Assembly: GCA_037951165.1 (NCBI GenBank)
Contig: JBBDHG010000153.1
Coordinates: forward strand, 1,490,001-1,554,000
Length of the DNA stretch: 64,000 nucleotides
Direction of reading: 5' to 3'
From: Lophius americanus
Lineage: Eukaryota; Chordata; Actinopteri; Lophiiformes; Lophiidae
Positions 60,997 through 64,000 of this stretch are shown here, piece after piece. The notes under the pieces were generated by a model. That model had not been told where the DNA came from and ran no database searches. It saw only the letters and a list, made by a program, of their open reading frames with translations. Position numbers and translations under genes: made by a program. Within the stretch, counting starts at the first letter, position 1. Each line of letters begins with the position of its first letter.

Positions 60997-61233
60997 AGCC
61001 CCGGTCTAGACGTTGACGAGAACGGTACACTGGACCTGAGTTTAAGCAAGCCCCTGTGCAGCGGTGGCAGCAGTGGTGGGGACTCGGTGTTAACCCCCCT
61101 AGAGCCAATGTCCCCCCAGCGGCAAGCCGCCCTGCTGAGCTCCCGCTGCTACGGCATGGGGGACGCCTCAGACTGCTGGGACCTGCCGGTGGACTACACC
61201 AAGATCAAACACATAGACGAGGACGAGAAAGAG
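60997..61233 (+). CDS. myt1l: myt1l exon: DENGTLDLS motif and DLPVDYTK segment
   Basis: A 237-base exon, phase 0 on both sides; acceptor cacatgcactttccag, donor AGAG/gtaaag. It encodes SPGLDVDENGTLDLSLSKP, a Gly/Ser stretch (CSGGSSGGDS), VLTPLEPMSPQRQAALLSSR, CYGMGDASDCWDLPVDYTK and the acidic IKHIDEDEKE. These match the C-terminal part of the central MYT1 domain that precedes the second finger cluster. The open frame upstream of 60997 is intronic. It continues past the donor into a TG repeat only by chance. The next exon (expected to carry an EERRYPGEV-type motif) was not found before 64000. Confidence 0.95.
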
Positions 61234-61278
61234 GTAAAGGAGGAAAATAAGGGCAATGTCGGAAATTTACTGGAGCAT

Positions 61279-61281
<3 letters not shown>

Positions 61282-61328
<47 letters not shown>

Positions 61329-61336
61329 TGTGTGTG
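61282..61336 (+). repeat. (TG)n microsatellite next to an exon donor
   Basis: About 27 TG units starting 49 bases after the donor at 61233, with one TC interruption near the end. Confidence 0.95.
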
Positions 61337-61618
61337 GTCTGGGAGAGGGGTTCTTTAAAATGTAGAGGAAGCTGCCTTTGTTTAAAATGACTTGACGAAA
61401 ACATCGGTAGAATTGTGTCGCATGAATCATTTTTCATCATGTTAATGCGTCTCGTCGTCAGCCTCATGTTCCACCATACACTCCTCGTCATAAAACCAAA
61501 CTCGGCAGATTTCTGGGTTCGTGTTTTTGGATTCCATTACAGGTAACACAGACAATTACCTGAATACTCATCTCAGACAGCTTGTAGTTCCTTCAGACAG
61601 CATGACGTTGCTGCAACA

Positions 61619-61643
61619 CCCCCCCCCCCCCCCCCCCCCCCCC
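61619..61643 (+). repeat. poly-C run, 25 bases
   Basis: Uninterrupted C homopolymer; one of at least seven long C/G runs in the window. Confidence 0.95.
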
Positions 61644-63914
61644 AACTAGGCTAAGTAAGAGCCTAGTTGTAAGTAGAATAAGAAAACTTGCACCTGTTCA
61701 CATCATCCTGTGAATCATCAAACCTTCACAGCAACATTCCAATCGCGGACGAGGGATACTTTAAACGACCCTATCCTGACCTTTTGACCTTTTGGGGGGT
61801 TAATGTTGGTCGGATTGGCACATGCTGACTCCCAGCCTTGGCCACCGGCTCCTATCAGTAGGGGGTTGTTTCTTTCTTCCTTTTCTTTTTTTTGTCTTCT
61901 CTTGGGCTCTTGGTGCCTTTTGTGTTTCTGTTTCGGCCTTCAGGAGGCAAAGGAAGAGATTTAATCTCTGCCCATTCCTATTTCCCCCGAATGTAACCTG
62001 GTCAGGTCCTTTTTTTTTGCCCTTTTCTGATTTATTTAAAACAATATTTACTATTCATCTCTAAATTCATTACTTTTTTGTCCTTGGAATTTGTCATTAG
62101 AATTTAACTAACTATCTGCTGGAATTTTTGATTTTCATTTCTCTCTCACTGATACCAGCCGGACCCGCTGCCACAATTCAACCACAAATTTCATCCGTCA
62201 TTTAATAACGCGAGTTTTACTCAGTTAGCTACTGCATTCGAAATAAGAATACTGAGTATAACATTTGATTTACGGGTCTCATACATATTTTTGAATTGGC
62301 TGTATTAAAGTTAATTTAATTTCTAAGGATTGTGTTTGATTGATATTCTTCACAATAGCATTTAAATAAAAAAAGAAATCTCAGTTACCCCTGCAGTACC
62401 CCCAACGTACCTCTAGGTGTATGCGTGCACATTGTGATAATGCTGTATGTTCAAGTGAAGAAATGATTGTGTCATAGAGGCGATGACGTGCTGAAAATCA
62501 GATATAGGATACTGATACCTGACAGTAACTTTATCACTTTTAAATACTGAAGCCTAAGCATGCCGAATTAGAATAGAATAGAATATAATAGAATAGAACT
62601 TAGTTTGAAATATGGTCGTTACAGCCGTTTCAACGTTGTAGAGGTTTAGGGTTCACGCCGCCGTGACCTTATACCCATCTGAGCTAAACTTCTAATGATG
62701 ACAATACAATGACTGAGATGATAAGACATTGCACGTTTGGTTTTGACGTTGATGATGCTTCTATGATTATAAAGCAGTCGTACGTGTAGTTATGGAGACG
62801 GGCATCGGTTATGAATCTGCTCAAACTTCTTCAGCCGAAATCATTTCCCTCCAAAACTGTTGTTCCACCTCAGTGCCTCCGACACAAACATTTGCACTGT
62901 CGTCACATTGTGCCATACATTTCTCACCTCTGTGTCTCACACCAACTGACGTATGATGAATGATTAGAAAAGTCATAATCAGGATTTTGGAGGGAAACCT
63001 AATGAATCTACTGGTTCATTGTTTATCAGCGTTGCCGTAGAACAGAGCTAGCTGCTCTGTTTGCATCACGCTCGCCGCATGCAGGCTTTCTGTTTTTACA
63101 TTTCGCTCTTTCTCCAAAATGAATTATGCAAAAGAGCACCTTGGGAGGGAATCGGAATAGCTCATCTCATCAAAGAACTGCTGGAAATCAATGCACCACT
63201 GCTGGGTGCGCCCGTCAGTGTGTACAGGCGCGTGCACGGACGCCACATGTGTGTGTGAGACGTGAATATTCATGCGAGCGCCAGCGTCTGTGTGCATATG
63301 TAGCTTCCAACGCTAGCCTAGTTTCTGCTCTGTGTCTGTATGCAATGCATGTGTCATTCTCCCCCGTCTGCCTCTCAGCCTGCGTTCCCTTTAATTGGAG
63401 AAGCTCGCTGGCTGACCCAGCATCACACACTAGGAGACAGCTTGAGCGCTGGATAATTTGGGCCGTATCTGGACCTGTCTCTTTATGGGCATTACTGTAC
63501 ATACACTCTGAGAATGGAAGAAAGGAAGAGAGGATTTGCATCAACAGCCTTCGTGCCCCGGCTGCATCCACTGCATACAAAGCACAGCCCCACATAACAT
63601 AACTCACTACACAACGTGGTGGCGCTGCGCCACAGTGCCATCTAGCGGCCGACGGGTGCATTACAAGAACCCAGACAGCCGACCCCCTGCACTCGCACAG
63701 ATCCAAGTAGGCTACAGGGCCCGGAAAGGGGCCACATTTTTACCGAGTGGGTGCACGTTCCTTATTGAATAAGATTTTTTATCACATGAGCCATTCTTTA
63801 CCCATGGCTCCGTGGATTTGAGCGAAGAAACGCATCATTTATAATATATTGTACCATTGTCACATCATTATTTATGTTTGTCTCTGCTGAGGAGACAAAC
63901 GTGCAAGATGAAGT

Positions 63915-64000
63915 AGGCCTACGCTGTCGTCAGCGTAGGCAAATAGCAGAGGTATATCCCTGAAAAGAAGCCAGTCCCCTGCAATGCACAAGTAATCCTC
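63915..64000 (+). repeat. unclassified dispersed repeat (CCCCTAGTG family), copy 9, cut by window end
   Basis: Starts with the palindromic gtaggcctacgctgtcgtca then gcgtaggcaaatagcagagg, tatatccctgaaaagaagcc and cccctgcaatgcacaagtaa, matching the start of copy 6 at 39835. Confidence 0.75.

Larger units (their letters stand above)
30696..61233 (+). other. myt1l: myt1l gene, internal part (eight coding exons)
   Basis: Eight exons on the + strand join in frame to about 915 residues of a MYT1-family C2HC zinc-finger protein. Blocks such as NNNDEYENYDELVAKSLLNL, VVRETVDSLKLLAQGHG, EEVCLSSLECLRNQCFD, GNLSLLEKAIALESERAKAM and SNLAKELEKYSKTSFDY point to MYT1L rather than MYT1 or ST18, judged from remembered family sequences. 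The family binds AAGTT-type sites through its fingers and in neurons represses non-neuronal genes, recruiting SIN3-type corepressors in the nucleus. Teleosts often keep two copies (myt1la and myt1lb); I cannot tell which this is. The 5' end (start codon, first half of finger 1) and the 3' end (later fingers, coiled coil) are outside or undetected. The reading frame is intact, so this looks like a working gene. Confidence 0.96.
61234..64000 (+). other. myt1l: start of the next myt1l intron
   Basis: Phase 0 donor gtaaag. A TG run lies at 61282-61336 and a 25-base C run at 61619-61643. 61650-63900 shows no recognisable gene; overlapping opposite-strand frames at 63126-63706 have no family resemblance. 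The next exon (fingers of the second cluster) is not seen. Confidence 0.8.

Noticed and set aside
63126..63706. Two overlapping 158- and 163-residue frames on opposite strands
   Set aside because: No domain, splice context or family likeness; both cannot be real and neither matches the next expected myt1l exon.

Overview
The window looks like teleost fish genomic DNA. It holds part of one vertebrate neural transcription-factor gene, broken into short exons with GT-AG introns, set in AT-rich non-coding DNA full of typical fish repeats (degraded Tc1/mariner transposons, a tRNA-derived SINE, LINE relics, long CA/TG microsatellites and long homopolymer C or G runs). No bacterial-style operon, CRISPR array or virus-like gene was seen.

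The only gene I can support is myt1l (myelin transcription factor 1-like, a C2HC zinc-finger repressor of non-neuronal genes), on the + strand. Eight consecutive coding exons lie at 30696-31189, 35984-37150, 42546-42680, 48178-48268, 52855-52962, 53716-53942, 54486-54772 and 60997-61233. All junctions agree in phase (entering exon 1 at phase 2, then 1,1,1,2,2,1,0,0). Together they give 2746 coding bases, about 915 residues, with no stop or frameshift. I number residues from the first complete codon of exon 1 in this window (window residues). The fragment runs from the second half of zinc finger 1 through the acidic region, the conserved NNNDEY...KSLLNLGKIAEDA block, fingers 2 and 3, the central MYT1 domain and the acidic segment after DLPVDYTK. 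The start codon and first half of finger 1 lie upstream or were not found. The C-terminal fingers and coiled coil lie beyond 64000.

Layout: 1-30695 is non-coding (an upstream intron or 5' flank) with a 36-bp minisatellite, a 28S-rRNA-like relic, a SINE, an L2-type reverse transcriptase fragment and several transposon relics. 30696-61233 is the myt1l exon-intron block. Intron 3 contains a terminal-inverted-repeat element carrying a minisatellite, and a LINE split by a second element. Intron 7 contains Tc1-like and mariner-type relics. 61234-64000 is the start of the next intron.

The most unusual signals are: an unclassified dispersed repeat family present about nine times in the window; a second, 37-residue uninterrupted acidic run in the protein, where the mammalian protein as I remember it has an ordinary sequence; introns that cut zinc fingers 1 and 3 at the same codon; and a 33-G homopolymer shortly after the exon encoding zinc finger 2. 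Family assignments rest on reading the sequence and on remembered family sequences; no database search was run.
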